This document shows, piece by piece, positions 45,980 through 57,462 of a stretch of 64,000 nt of DNA. The number at the start of each line of letters is the position of its first letter. Position 1 is the first letter of the stretch. The position numbers were made by a program, and so were the translations under genes. The stretch is from NCBI GenBank assembly GCA_018340375.1, contig JAFFJZ010000002.1:50922001-50986000 (forward strand). The letters run 5' to 3'. Source of the stretch: Gonatopus flavifemur (taxonomy: Eukaryota; Arthropoda; Insecta; Hymenoptera; Dryinidae). Under the pieces are notes generated by a model that worked only from the letters and a program-made list of their open reading frames with translations, ran no database searches and was not told the origin of the DNA.

Positions 45980-48170
45980 TTGTGAAGGATTTGCGAAACT
46001 TGAAAAAGACTTATAATGACTTGCAGGATTATTCAAGTCATTCACACTATGGGAGAAATCTGATCGCTTCGATGTATAGAACAGCAAAAGCAGTTAGAAA
46101 CAACGTAAATTTTGAAGTCTTACATTCGATCAAAAATGCGCACAGAACAGATTCAAGTGTTTTCACGCATTTTGGAAGGGTTCATGGATAAATACTCATG
46201 TGCATGAATACCCAAGTCAATTGAAATCGATTTGATGGAAAGAAAAAAAATTGTTCAACGATAACGTGCCAAACTCAAGTGACGTTCAATATCGTAACCA
46301 ACAATTTTCAAAGAACCTGGGATCGTTTCAACAAGAAGCTAAGTGTCGATATTCTTTGTCAATTGTCGATGTAGAAATATTGGATCTCAATACGTATGAA
46401 TTCCATACTATACGCCGTTTCTGCGACCACATAAAACTTCATTGAATGAAACCAACGGAATCCAGATGATTTTTTGGGTTTCAATTGGATGGAATGAATT
46501 CGAATTGTGAATTATCAATGAATTCTTGTTTTATAATCGATAATTTTTTGATTGAGTGTTTCAGATTTATCAATTCTATCAATTCTTGTTGTTCCGTTTC
46601 CGAATTTTGTGTAAGATTTTTGAATATTGTTTCCAAATTCATAAAAAAAATTCAGTGTTTGAATTCATTGAATGATTACTCCTTCAAGAAGAGAGTTCAT
46701 TTGGCTTGACTCGAAGAATTCATCTAATTAATGGTTTTGAAAAACTAACGACCGTAGAATCTACAAATTTATGCGGTATAAGTATATGTTTGTATTTGAT
46801 TAATCAAACTACCCAAGCCGATACCCGTGTCGGGCTTAGTGTATGCATTTGGACAGACCTCGTTTCGTTTTTAATATTCCATAACATCAAAAGTTACCAG
46901 AAATTTAATTAATTTTCTCGCATTAGATTTGATAAATCTCTACATTAATATCTGTGTATGTTTTATGTATCTACACGAGAATAAACCCATAGGTATTTGT
47001 TTCATTTTTCATTTCTGTCTTCATTACAATCTGTTTCCGGCTCATCATTGTAATTTCGACAAATGTATCATCAAGCTTGAGAGCGATGAAATTCCATACG
47101 AATCGAATATTGGAATAAATGCAATTATTTCTCATCTCTCGAGGGTGACGTTTATTGCGCGATTTGAGTTGAGGAAGAAAAAAAAAGTAGATCGGTAACT
47201 TGGAAGGTAGAGAAATATGGATAGAAAGTCGGGAAAAGGAAAGGTTCGCGAATTACGGATGAATCGATTTCTTTTTTCTCTCTTCCTTTTTCATTAAGAG
47301 TACCACGATTGACTTCGATTCTTTCCTCGGCTTATCGGAACGGAACGGAATTCCTTTTCGCGTCGTGTAGTAGTTATATCACTGAAACACATGTGATTTA
47401 TGATGTTTGATTTCTTGATTTCAAGATTTTTTATTAATTAATGAGTTTGAACGCGACTGTACGCGAAAGCGTAGAAATATTCAATGAGAACTCATTAGTT
47501 CTTTCTTCTTCTGAATCTGTATAAAATGAATTCTTGCTTCCAATTTTTCTCCATTCAATGTCCATTGTCGCTAATAATTGAAAAAATATTGATTTCCATT
47601 CATCGTGCACATGTTGTGAACCTAAAGTACAGATTTCTCGAACAAAGTGTTTTTATTTTCTGTTGTGGTATTATGATTTAATCGAATGAAGTGTTTTTCT
47701 TGAGTGGTGATGTACATTTCATTTCAATGGACAACATACCCGTGCTCCGTTATCGAACTAATGAATCGATAACCAACAAAATAATAGAATATATATCGAA
47801 TCGTGGTTTTTTTTCTGGAAGAAAGCAATATCCGTTCTCATTGAATCAGGATTTATTAAATAAAAATGAGAGAATCTTATCGGAAATTGAAGTGTTATCC
47901 GATTGTTGTAAGATTATTCGAATTATCTGATAATACAAGTAGTGGAATTAGAAAATAAAACTGTCAAAGTTTGAATTCATTACCGAGTCTCTGCTGTGAG
48001 AAATATTTTTGCAGGCAGTAGATAGAAAAACAACGTTCCTTTTAGAATGTACGGGATGATCAAACTAAAACTGAAAATAACTTTGCACGTCAAAGTCTCA
48101 TCATCCGTGTGGAAATTGTTCCAGGCGTTATCTGTCCTAAATTTAGGCCTCCTATTGGTATAAATTAGGT
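45980..48170. other. AT-rich unique sequence, nothing recognised
   Basis: Several short frames occur by chance. No repeat family was seen, which is notable between the two repeat-dense blocks on either side. Confidence 0.35.
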
Positions 48171-48174
48171 ATCC

Positions 48175-48251
48175 AGAATGGATAGCCTCCAATTTATAAT
48201 TTTCAGAACCAAATTTCTTTCATTTTGACCTCTCATGTATCGAATGAAATT
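48175..48251 (+). repeat. Partial third copy of the 0.3-kb dispersed repeat
   Basis: GGATAGCCTCCAATTTATAA and CCAAATTTCTTTCATTTTGA match the start of 26806-27140. It is cut off by the next repeat. Confidence 0.5.
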
Positions 48252-48420
48252 CCCAAGTGTCTATTAACGGCGGGCCCAATCTAAGCCCAGGGTGGGTGCC
48301 CATGCTGCTCAAAGTGGGGCCAACCCTGAGATGATAACATCGTTCCCAGCTGGGCTGTATTGCTTTGCCCGAGGATTGGTAACACCATGGGCCCAGCATG
48401 AACCCAGACTAGGCGATCAA
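48252..48420 (+). mobile_element. GGGCCCA-word element, left part
   Basis: It begins CCCAAGTGTCTATTAACGG and matches 61489-61680 at most positions, including GGGCCCAATCTAAGCCCAGG, ATGATAACATCGTTCCCAGC and GCTTTGCCCGAGGATTG. It lacks 23 bases present there, and the right-hand half and terminus of the larger copy are missing. Confidence 0.75.
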
Positions 48421-48486
48421 ACTTGTGTTTGCAAATTTGTGTCAAAACAACTAATATTCCAGTTCAGACGATTTAATTTTCAATTT

Positions 48487-48836
48487 CCCTAGTAAAAATG
48501 AATCATATAAGAACATACATAAAGCATATAGAAACCATATATGGTCATATATGACCATATATAATTCCTACGCAATTCATATTGAATCCGTATATGATCA
48601 TATATGGCCCATACAGAATCCATATATGACCTTTCGATGCAGGACTTTCCCATACATGTGAAAAAATTCTGTCACATATGGAATATTTTTCGTATATGGA
48701 TTTTATATGGATCACATATGGATTAAATATGGATTGTATATGATTCTATGCATTTTCATATATGAATCATATATGAATTTTATATGTATTATGTATGGAT
48801 TATGTATGGGTCATATATGTTCGTTTTTTACTAGGG
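48487..48836. mobile_element. Class A element with CATATATGG words
   Basis: Terminal inverted repeats are CCCTAGTAAAAATGAATCAT and CCCTAGTAAAAAACGAACAT, with TT on both sides. The 350-bp interior is nearly all CATATATGAC, ATATATGG, ATATGGATT and TATGGATTATGTATGG words in both orientations. The same termini bound a much shorter element at 60671-60789. Confidence 0.85.
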
Positions 48837-48839
48837 TTG

Positions 48840-49625
48840 ATGTCATCTTCGGTTAATGCAACTAAAGAGTTTTCTCAGCGTAGCCTTGTTGTAGCTCACC
48901 ATTTTCAGAACCAAAACATTGTTATGTGGACGGTTTTGGTCGATTGAAACAAATTACAAAGAACGAGAAGAACCGTATGAAATGAATGATGTATTCCTCA
49001 GTTTCGGTTGTCGCGTTCAACTAAACATTTCGATACAATTTTAATCATTCCGTGCGATACATGCATTCATTTATTCATTCATTGTCCTTCAATTATTTAC
49101 CACAAACTATTCAACTACATTACATTGTTACAGAGTGGTATAATTCGCTGTACTCAATGGGAATAGATAATTAGAAGAGAATAATCTGAGTTCATTATAC
49201 GAGGATAATGAGAAATATAATTTTCGTGTAGAAGAGATGAATTCCAATACCATTCGTAACTAGTTCAAACGAATTAGGATCCACGTAGAATTATTCATTT
49301 ATCACAGCAATCGTTGAGAACAAAATTATTCCAGCATATATGTTGTGTAATGGAAATACGAAACTATATGAGCCATAGGAAGGACATGAAACCATCTTCG
49401 TGAGTCGTCGATAATTCAACTTCAATCCTAAACAAAACGGCTACGAAGAAACAAAAGCCATTTTATTATTATTCCAAATCTTTTCAGTGATTCAGATCAA
49501 TCTGGATTATTGATATAAGATGAGATTTTTATCTGCTTCAATGATTTTTCAACTTCCTCTTCTCTGGATTGTGCATTCGACATCGGAAGATATTTATACC
49601 CATTCCCTGTTTGAACATAGGTGAG
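48840..49625. other. AT-rich unique sequence, nothing recognised
   Basis: No supported feature. Confidence 0.3.
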
Positions 49626-49630
49626 TTACA

Positions 49631-51043
49631 TACCAATGATATAACAAGGGCATCCAAATGTCCGTTTCGAACACGTACCAGTTGCATCACTTAGCTTCCC
49701 ACGTAAAAATTTCTTGCTTGCGCCAATACTGACGATGAAAAATAGATAGGCGCAATGCTGACATCCAAGGTTTGTAAAATCTATATCGAGCCAACGTTGA
49801 CTGACAAGTGGCACAATGTTGCACCAATGTTGGGAATCATAATCTTCATTGATCGATCCATCATTGGCTCAAGATTGTGCCAATCATGGTTCATCGTTGT
49901 CCCAATATCGTTTAGACGAAAGAAATTAACTTCATACGAACAATTTCATAGCACGACTGAATATCAATCCAAACGTTGACAACGTTTAGAAGAAATGAGT
50001 ACCCACTGTAGTGCCAAACCTGGTCAAAGCTTGGCTCAGGCTAGCCATGATCCTCAATTATACGTTTTCATACAAAAATTCCCGCGTCCAATGTCAAAGC
50101 CCCACCCTTCGGTATTGTTTCCAACGCTCGGTTTGTTTCTCGCAAGCGGTCAACGAACTATGCGGTTGATATGTAAGCATCATATAATCTTCTGATTTGA
50201 AAATTGTTGTCTTCATCATAGATCCTTCATCGAAGGAGAGAGTCCAGCTGTGCAGACCCATGGACTCGCGGACATCAGAATTTGAATTATAATTGATGTT
50301 ATTGATTTGTGAGGTAACCAGTTATCGTTGAGTGATATTAAACTCATAAACACATCTTATATTGAATTGATCAAATAAGTTTCTTCGTTTCAATGTATAC
50401 AGATATTCTCTGGCCCTGGTTGTACAAAATATTTCAGATTAGGGCTGTACTTCTTAACATGTGTGGAGGGGAAGCAACCGATGTCGGAAATATATGACTC
50501 TGAATTTGTATTATATTTTTGCAATCGTTCAACATAGAGTTGAACATCGGCGCAACATTGGCTCAACGTTGGCGCGAGATGGACGCAACGTGGAATCAAT
50601 TTTGGCCGAATATTGACACAGTACTATTATAGTATTAATTCAAATTTAGCAGTCAACATCATTTATCCTCCCTTAAATGCATAAAACATCTGACCATTGG
50701 CAGAGCATAAAAAAATTCGTCTATCAGTTTTGGTTTGTAATGAGTACAAGCATGATCCAATCTTGGATTTAGATCGAGCGACAAATTTTTTCATGGGTTG
50801 CCAATGATGGCTGATTTGACTGCCATAATCGTACCAATGTTGGTCCGTAATTGGCAGAATACATCAATAGAGCCTGTAACAATGTTATCATTTCAAGCTT
50901 GCACCTTTCCATCCTAGTGCCAATCGTCAATTTTCACCTGGGTTAATATATAATTTCTATATTACAGGTATATCAAAAGTCATGTAATGTAACTCCTCTC
51001 TATTCGAAGCGGACATTTGGACACTTTTGTTATATCATTGGTA
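49631..51043. mobile_element. 1.4-kb element with 41-bp terminal inverted repeats, class unknown
   Basis: Left end TACCAATGATATAACAAGGG and inverted right end TACCAATGATATAACAAAAG agree at 36 of 41 positions, ending in TCCAAATGTCCGYTTCGAA. The interior has no transposase-like frame. Instead it holds many TTGGCACAATGTTG, CAACATTGGCTCAACG and CCAATGTTGG words in both orientations, plus the shared ATGTTATCATTTC core at 50882-50894. A class A-like right end, TTTTCACCTGGG, occurs at 50931-50942, so an inner element may be nested here. A further weak copy of the right terminus, TGTTACATCATCGGTATG, follows at about 51057. Confidence 0.65.
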
Positions 51044-51079
51044 TATAAAAGGCTCTGTTACATCATCGGTATGTTCGGT

Positions 51080-51420
51080 TCTAATAGGGTTATAACGAAA
51101 CACATCTATTCGTGCAACACCCAGGATTACGCTTTGATTATGTTTATCAGTCCTATGTGAAACTAACGAGGTTTATTAAGAGCTGTTCGATTCTCTCTCA
51201 TCTCACTCAGTTATCAACAAATCTTCCATCCTCTCGTCTCTCTTTCTCTCTTGCTCTCACTCACATTGCTCATAGGTTTCCAGTATCGATGACGTACGAG
51301 AATGCGGTGTGAGAGTGCATTGTCTCCCTCTTGCGTTTATGGCGGTGATGTCATCATTGGGTCAAAGAGATTTTTCAGAATTCTACCCTTCATTTGTCCC
51401 ATTTTAATTTCTTAAAAATC
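51080..51420. other. Unique sequence, nothing recognised
   Basis: A pyrimidine-rich patch (51190-51270) but no gene or repeat. Confidence 0.3.
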
Positions 51421-51423
51421 AAA

Positions 51424-51729
51424 GGCTCTGTCTAGAGACACGCTAACCTGTCTCCGACTTTTGAATTCGAGACGGGTGAGATTTTCAGATTCTCGTGGAT
51501 ATAGTAAGTCCTCGAGGAATTTTCTACAGACAGGTGAAATTTCCTGTGTCTTGAATTTTTTGATACTGAGGCACGCGAAAAATTTTGCCTGGCTTGGATT
51601 TTCAATCCAATACACGGAAGATTTCACGTGTCTGTAGAAAATCCCTCAAGCATTCACTGTATCCGTGAAAACTCGAAAACTCTCGAATTTTGAAATTGGA
51701 GACAGGCTAACGTGGCTCTAGACACAGCC
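51424..51729. mobile_element. Long foldback element, 306 bp
   Basis: Left arm GGCTCTGTCTAGAGACACG pairs with the inverted right arm GGCTGTGTCTAGAGCCACG. The arms continue through TAGCCTGTCTCC, ATTCGAGA, GGATTTTCTACAGACACGTG and TTTCCTGTG equivalents for about 125 bp each. The loop is GC-poor. No coding capacity. Confidence 0.7.
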
Positions 51730-51819
51730 AAAATTGAGAGTCAATTGGAAGAAAATATTATTTCATGAATTCGATCGAGTTGTTTTGAAAATCTTGTCGG
51801 AAAAATATGAGCTATATCA

Positions 51820-53277
51820 CACGCAGAGACAATTCAGATCACATTGTTGAGGTACGTGGTATGTTTTATTATTATATAAGTCTATAAAATTACTATACTT
51901 TATAGTAAAGCGGAACAAAACCCTGGTAAAAAAACTCTCTGAATTTCTCTGAAAATTTTACGTTTCAGATAGATTCAGAAAGAATCAGAGAAATTCAGAG
52001 CAATTCAGCGTGGTTCAGAGGATTTCAGAGACTACTGGATTGAGAGAACTTGTGATTTGAATTTTTCAGAAGGATTCAGAAAAATTCAGAGGAACTCACA
52101 GAGATGCAGGGAAATTCTGGGAAATTCAGAGAGGAACAAATTCAGTAAAATTCTTGGTCCTGCATTTCAGATGCGTTCAAGGAGTGTCAGACACTTTCAG
52201 AGATAGATTAAATCAGAAAGATTGTGCGTAGAACTTTTCAGAAATATTCAGAGGAATTTAGAAAGATTCAGAGTAATTCAGAGAGATTCAGAGGAATCCA
52301 GAGAAATTCAGAGAGGAATTAATTCAGCTAAATTTTTGGTTGAGGATTCCAGAGGTATTCAGGGACTCACAGATACAGGTGAATTAGGAAAAATTGTGCG
52401 AGGGATTTTTCGGAAAGGTTCAGAGAGATTCGGCGGAATCCAGAGAGATGCAGGGGAAGTCTGGGAGATTCAGAGAGGAATGAATCCAGTCAAGTCTTGG
52501 TCCTGCATTTCAGAGGCTTTCTGGAAGTTTCAGAAACTTCCAGAGGAAGATAAATGAGGAAAAATTGTGCGTGGAATTTTTTAGAAATATTCAGAGGAAT
52601 TTGGAAAGATTCAGAGTAATCCAGAGAGATTCAGAAAAATTCAGAGAAATTCAGAGGAATTCTGAGGAAGCTTTGAAATTTGAATAAATTGAATTCCGGG
52701 ATATTTAGAGGAATTCAGAGAGATCCAGAGGAATTCAGAGGAAGATTTGAAATCTGAATACATCAAATTCCCGGAGATTTAGAGAAATTCAGAGAGATTC
52801 AGAGAAATTCAGAGAAATTCAGAGGAATTCAGGGGAATTCAGAGGGAGCTTTGAAATCTGCATACATTAGATTCCGGGAGATTTAGAGAAATTTAGAGAT
52901 ATCTAGGTAAATTCAGAGGCAGCTTTGAAATTCAAATATATAAAATTCTGAGAGATTCAGTGATATGCGGAGAGATTCAGAGAAATTGGAAGAATTCGGA
53001 ACCTATCACTATCGGAAAAGTCTCTAACTTCCTCTGAATTACTCTGGAATTACTCTGAATCTCTCTGAAATTTGTCTCAAAATATAGAGATTCAGAGAAA
53101 TTCAGAGAGATTTCAGAGAGATTCAGAGAGATTTTTTTTACCAGGGAATTTTGTTATCCAGTAATAAGAAGTATAGTAATTTTTATGACCAAAACATCAT
53201 ACATAACCTCACAATGTGATTTTGTCCTTACTTTACCACAAAATGTAGTCATTTTTAAAATAACTGGTATCTGCGTG
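51820..53277. mobile_element. Palindromic host element split at its axis
   Basis: Outer ends are CACGCAGAGACAATTCAG and (inverted) CACGCAGATACCAGTTAT. Arms pair through CACATTGTTGAGG / CACATTGTGAGG, AAAATTACTATACTT and finally AACAAAA against its complement TTTTGTT. The tandem-repeat element 51921-53146 lies exactly at this axis. Removing it leaves a palindrome of about 232 bp. Confidence 0.7.
51921..53146. mobile_element. Class A element filled with ATTCAGAG tandem words, nested
   Basis: Terminal inverted repeats are CCCTGGTAAAAAAACTCTCT and CCCTGGTAAAAAAAATCTCT, with AA on both sides. The 1.2-kb interior is a degenerate array of AGATTCAGAG/GAATTCAGAG units. Higher order is visible: ATTGTGCG at 52221, 52393 and 52564 gives a period near 172 bp, with TTGGTCCTGCATTTCAG in phase. 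From about 52671 a block starting CTTTGAAAT recurs at intervals of about 75-104 bp. The 111-codon frame at 52222-52557 is repeat-derived. Confidence 0.85.
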
Positions 53278-53366
53278 CAGAATTTGAAACAACTTAGTTC
53301 TAGAAGAGTATGAGCAACATCATTTCAATCGGTTTTACCATGCTGGTATGTTGAAAATTCAAGCAG

Positions 53367-53819
53367 TCCTGGTAAAATAAATTTATTGCACGGGAAGAAA
53401 GATTAGTTGAAATGATTATTTGAGTTGTTAGCGCATGTGGACCCATTTTTTGCATTGGAGTAACAATTTTTCCGATTGATTCAAGAAATTTTGAATAATT
53501 AATTATTTTAATCAGTTAAATCAATGACAAAAATTGTTATTGTAACGAAAAAACTGGGTCCATATGCGTTCATAAGTTACGTAGTTATTTTAACTAATCT
53601 TTTTTTCCGTATGAAACCCATTGATCATTGAAATTCAATACAAACTTTGCAACGGTAAATGACCATTCAAATTCATTGAATTCCCATTGAATCTTATTAA
53701 TTCAACCAGTCTCGATGGGTTGCAACGGGTCTAAACAAATGTGAATGGTTATTTATCGTCGCAAAGTTTGTATTAAATCTCACGAATCAATGGGATTCAA
53801 TAGAGTTTTCAAACCAGGG
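53367..53819. mobile_element. Foldback element interrupted by 53391-53609
   Basis: Left end TCCTGGTAAAATAAATTT and inverted right end CCCTGGTTTGAAAACTC. After removal of the insert the left arm reads on into CCCATTGATCATTGAAATTC, paired with CCCATTGATTCGTGAGATTT from the right. Net size is about 232 bp, the same as its sibling at 31891-32120. Confidence 0.65.
53391..53609. mobile_element. Class B foldback element, nested
   Basis: Ends are CGGGAAGAAAGATTAGTTG and (inverted) CGGAAAAAAAGATTAGTTA, with CA on the left and TA on the right. Arms pair through ATATGGACCCAGTTTTTT-like and AACAATTTTT blocks. It resembles the element at 44040 in its ends. Confidence 0.7.
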
Positions 53820-53824
53820 AATGC

Positions 53825-54955
53825 AATGAATGGTATGTGCTGGAATACGTTTTTTTATCCTTCAAATGTGAAGTGAAGAACGCTGGCTTCGTCAAGTCGT
53901 GATGAATCGTTCGTCAATGCGATAGAATTTATGAAATAATGTACCTGAACAATTGCTATCAATTTTCCACAGGATGTTTAAATTTGTCAATTTTGAACAA
54001 AATCGGGTGGAAAGTTTGCCAGTTTCTCGCCTGGATTTCACTTGAAAGAAACCGTTCAAAGCTTGGCAAAAATTTCTTGTCCAGTTTGGCCGGGCAGTTT
54101 TAGTAGACTTCTGTAAAAACTGGATGGAAGAACCGCAATTCCTAAACCGAATGAAGAATAACCTGATTCTGCATAATTCTATCATGTTTTTATGAAATAT
54201 TGTGCCAACTTAATAAGAATTTCTATTCAAGGAATGGTGATTTCGAATTATAACAGTTATATAAAATGCATCATAGTATATAAAAAATTTCAAGTGCTAA
54301 AATCCAACACAATTTATATGCATATATTTTCATAGATTACGAACTCACGCTGTACATAAATTATGAGGGAAAAAACATTTGACAGCAGTTCGAAATTCTA
54401 CACGGAGGTATATTGAATTCATTCTCTTCCTGTTCGACTCATCGATAATTTCACGCTCTCGATTGAAGGACTTTTCACCAATAGCCTTTTCGTAATTCAT
54501 TATAAAAGACATACGATATCGAAACGTAGTTGCATATCGACATACGAGCAATTCTATCCATATAAATACAAGTGTATGTGATCGTATGAATGATCAAGTG
54601 GGATCCAAAGGGCTAATCTTTCAGTTCCGATAATTACGATAACGGTGTATGATTATCTTCTGAATTTTCAACGTTACCGATAGGGAATATCCATCGGTGA
54701 TGTTTTTATGAAGCCTTTGACTCGTGCATGTGGAGTGTCGAATGATAATTTATTTCATGGATATTTTGAAAACCTAATGGAATGAAATTGGACACTGCTT
54801 GGTCTTATAGAATTTCATGGGGACATCGATTCATTGGACGTGAGTGAAAGGCAATGATTCAGGCGTAATAAGTTCATTCATATGAATTCGTATATCCAAC
54901 GGGATAGATTTCGAAGAATAGATGATTCGAGTTTGAATGATTGTATAAAACTTAC
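53825..54955. other. Unique AT-rich sequence, nothing recognised
   Basis: No supported feature. Confidence 0.3.
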
Positions 54956-54957
54956 AC

Positions 54958-55065
54958 CCCAGTAAACACGACTGCTGGCGTTTCAAAGGGCCAGTAACGG
55001 GTCTTCACTGGCATCGCAAGGCCTCCAGCGGCCCATTAAACCGCCAATAATCATTGTTTGCAGGG
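54958..55065. mobile_element. Small class A element
   Basis: Ends are CCCAGTAAACACGACTG and (inverted) CCCTGCAAACAATGATT. The interior has CTGGCGTTTCAAAGGGCCA and AAGGCCTCCAGCGGCCC words. It is related to 36980-37090. Confidence 0.5.
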
Positions 55066-55836
55066 ATTCTATAAAAATCTTCAGACTCCGCCAATATTGA
55101 CGATAGAAATATAGGAATATATAAGTTCCTTCTAAGGATTCCATGACAGAAAGAATTCTGCATCTTGGAATTCTTCAAAATTTATTTTATTCATATCGAA
55201 ATTATAGAATGGATTTTTTATTTGATTTTCAATTACAATAAACTGCAAACTGCCAGAAGATCACCACCGCGTTGACTCATCCTTCACAAGAAAATTTTTG
55301 GATGGTTTTGGTCATTGAAGGCGTATGCTATTACAACCCTTTCCCCAGCGTTGGGTCTTGATTATAGAATCTATTCGGCTGAGACTGAGATGATGTTATC
55401 GTTTCATAGTTGCACCAAATTCTGGTGATCTAGGCTTGTTTCAATGAGGGCTTTCATATTAGAGACTCGAAGATAAACACTGCTTAATAAATTTATTTTT
55501 CTTTCACCAAGAAACTACATGACGAATATTGTTGCGGTTTACTCCGTGTATTGTACATACTTATTGAAATGTTTCAATTGAATAATTCATCAAGTAATTA
55601 TATTGAAGTGAACGGAAGTTGGATTAGGTAGAATCGTCTGAGTCAACAGAGCTAATAAGGTCTCAAGGAGGTTGTGAGTGCAGTTTTGCATGAACTTCAA
55701 TGATACATTGAATATACCTTACTACAAATGATTCGTGACGTTCTTCAGCTCTTTTTGGGGTTTAATCAGGGTCCGATAAGATCTGACGGGATCGCCATAT
55801 CAGGGCCTTAACAGGCATCAATCGGACCTAAAGAAT
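55066..55836. other. Mostly unrecognised, with one word-family scrap
   Basis: At 55385-55430 the phrase ATGATGTTATCGTTTCATAG followed by TTGCACCAA resembles the inverse of the shared core of the TTGGGCCA family. GGGTCCGATAAG and CAGGGCCTTAACAGG near 55770-55810 are similar to words near 23945. Nothing else was recognised. Confidence 0.3.
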
Positions 55837-56620
55837 CCCAGGTAGGAATTAACAAATGACCCAAGTTTGACCCCATCTTGGCCCAATTTTGACTTATATT
55901 GGGCCAGAATCCATGAGAAAAAATGGCCCAAGCTTGGTGGAAGCTTGGAATGATAACTTCGTGCCAGGCTTGGTACTCAATATTGGGCCAGAATGCAATG
56001 CCAAGCATGGTCCAATGTCTCATGATATATGTATTATCAGTATTTTGGAGTTTGGTTCATACGATTAAACCGGACCTGGCCCAAGTTGTGTATATTAACT
56101 TTTGCCATGCTTCAACCTGATTCTTCAAACACACTTCGCGGAGAAGAAAATGATGTCATTTTTCATGCCATTCCTGCTAAAAATTTCCCATAGAAAACGA
56201 TAGGATTTTTAGCAGGGATATCGGTACAACTCTGTAAAAATCACAAACATGGAGATGTGGCATAGTTTCTCAAATAAACATTAGTTGTACATTGGCCCAA
56301 TATTGGTTAACCATTCTTGACAGTTCAATGTTTTGCCAAGCTTCAACCACTTGTTTTAATGACATGCCCTACGAAACGTGGTATAGATTCTCAAATAACA
56401 AATGGTTTTATATTGGGTTGATATTGGTTCGCCATGTTTGGCAGCCCAATATTTTGCCAAGCTTTCATCAGTTGTCATATTGGCATTTCCTATGAAACCC
56501 GGTATGGTTTCTAGAATGAATAACGGTTGTATATTGGACCAATATTGGTTCGCGATGCTTGGCAGCCCAGTATTTTGCCAAGCATGGGCCAGTTGTCAAT
56601 ATTGGCATTTCCTACCTGGG
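55837..56620. mobile_element. Class A element with TTGGGCCA words and internal tandem copies
   Basis: Perfect 12-bp ends CCCAGGTAGGAA are inverted at the two sides, with AT outside both. The left part holds TTGGCCCAATTTTGAC, TATTGGGCCAGAAT and AATGATAACTTCGTGCC. The right part is a tandem of three units of about 115 bp starting near 56292, 56407 and 56534. Each unit has TATTGG...CCAATATTGGTT, CATGYTTGGCAGCCCA and TATTTTGCCAAGC. It has no plausible coding function. Confidence 0.8.
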
Positions 56621-56990
56621 ATGCCATGAATTATTTCCAGCCAGGTATTAAGAATAAAAAATTCACAATTTGATTGACTATTCTTGCATTGGAGGAAAAT
56701 TAAGTCTATTCATTGAGTATTCTCCGAATGATCTTGCATTGAAAAATACGGTTCTGAGATAATCGAGTTGAAACACTGCGAAAATCTGCCTGCATCTTAT
56801 TAAAAGATTTACTGAAGTATATATTGCATTTTCAGGTGGAATAGGAATGGTTTTTTGAAAAATGAGTTTTATTGAAACAGTTCACTTTTGGACCTATGAT
56901 AAGGATGGAAAGAACGTATCTCAAAGATATAAGATTATTGATTAGGGAAAGAAAACGCTTGTTTTCAAGGTGTAATGTAGAAATCTCTTT
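56621..56990. other. AT-rich sequence, nothing recognised
   Basis: No supported feature. Confidence 0.3.
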
Positions 56991-56996
56991 AAAGAT

Positions 56997-57144
56997 CCCA
57001 GGTGAAAAAATGGTGTAGAATTCTTGTGAGGATTTGGTTCTATACAAAGTCTACACCATGAATGTGAGATAAAACATGATTGAGTGAGAATGCTTGTGTA
57101 GAATCAAATCCACACAAGAATTCTACGAAATGTTTTCACCTGGG
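56997..57144. mobile_element. Class A element, 148 bp
   Basis: Ends are CCCAGGTGAAAAAATGG and (inverted) CCCAGGTGAAAACATTT, with AT outside both. The interior repeats GTAGAATTCTTGTG in both orientations and TCTACACC. Confidence 0.75.
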
Positions 57145-57149
57145 ATGCT

Positions 57150-57460
57150 TCTGTGAATGAAACAGTCTTCTAACCAAAATCTATGAATTTCCATGAAAAT
57201 TATACACAAATTTGATATAAATCCTGCTCCATATTCCTGAGAATGTATAAACTTCAAATCCACTCAAACTTTGATGAAAAATTCCTAAATTCTCAAAGAA
57301 TACGATCTTGAAGTTTGAATTGTTTATAGAAACGAAACGACAGCTCGATCTTGCAAAATCTGATAAATTGTCGATGCTTAGCTACTCAAAAAATTCCTCA
57401 GAAATAGAAACATCGTTTGAAGGACGCACTCCGAGATTTTTAGTCTCTAACACCTAAATA
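57150..57460. other. AT-rich sequence, nothing recognised
   Basis: No supported feature. Confidence 0.3.
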
Positions 57461-57462
57461 TA

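Noticed and set aside
52222..52557. 111-codon frame with repeated peptide
   Set aside because: It is the translation of the ATTCAGAG tandem array.
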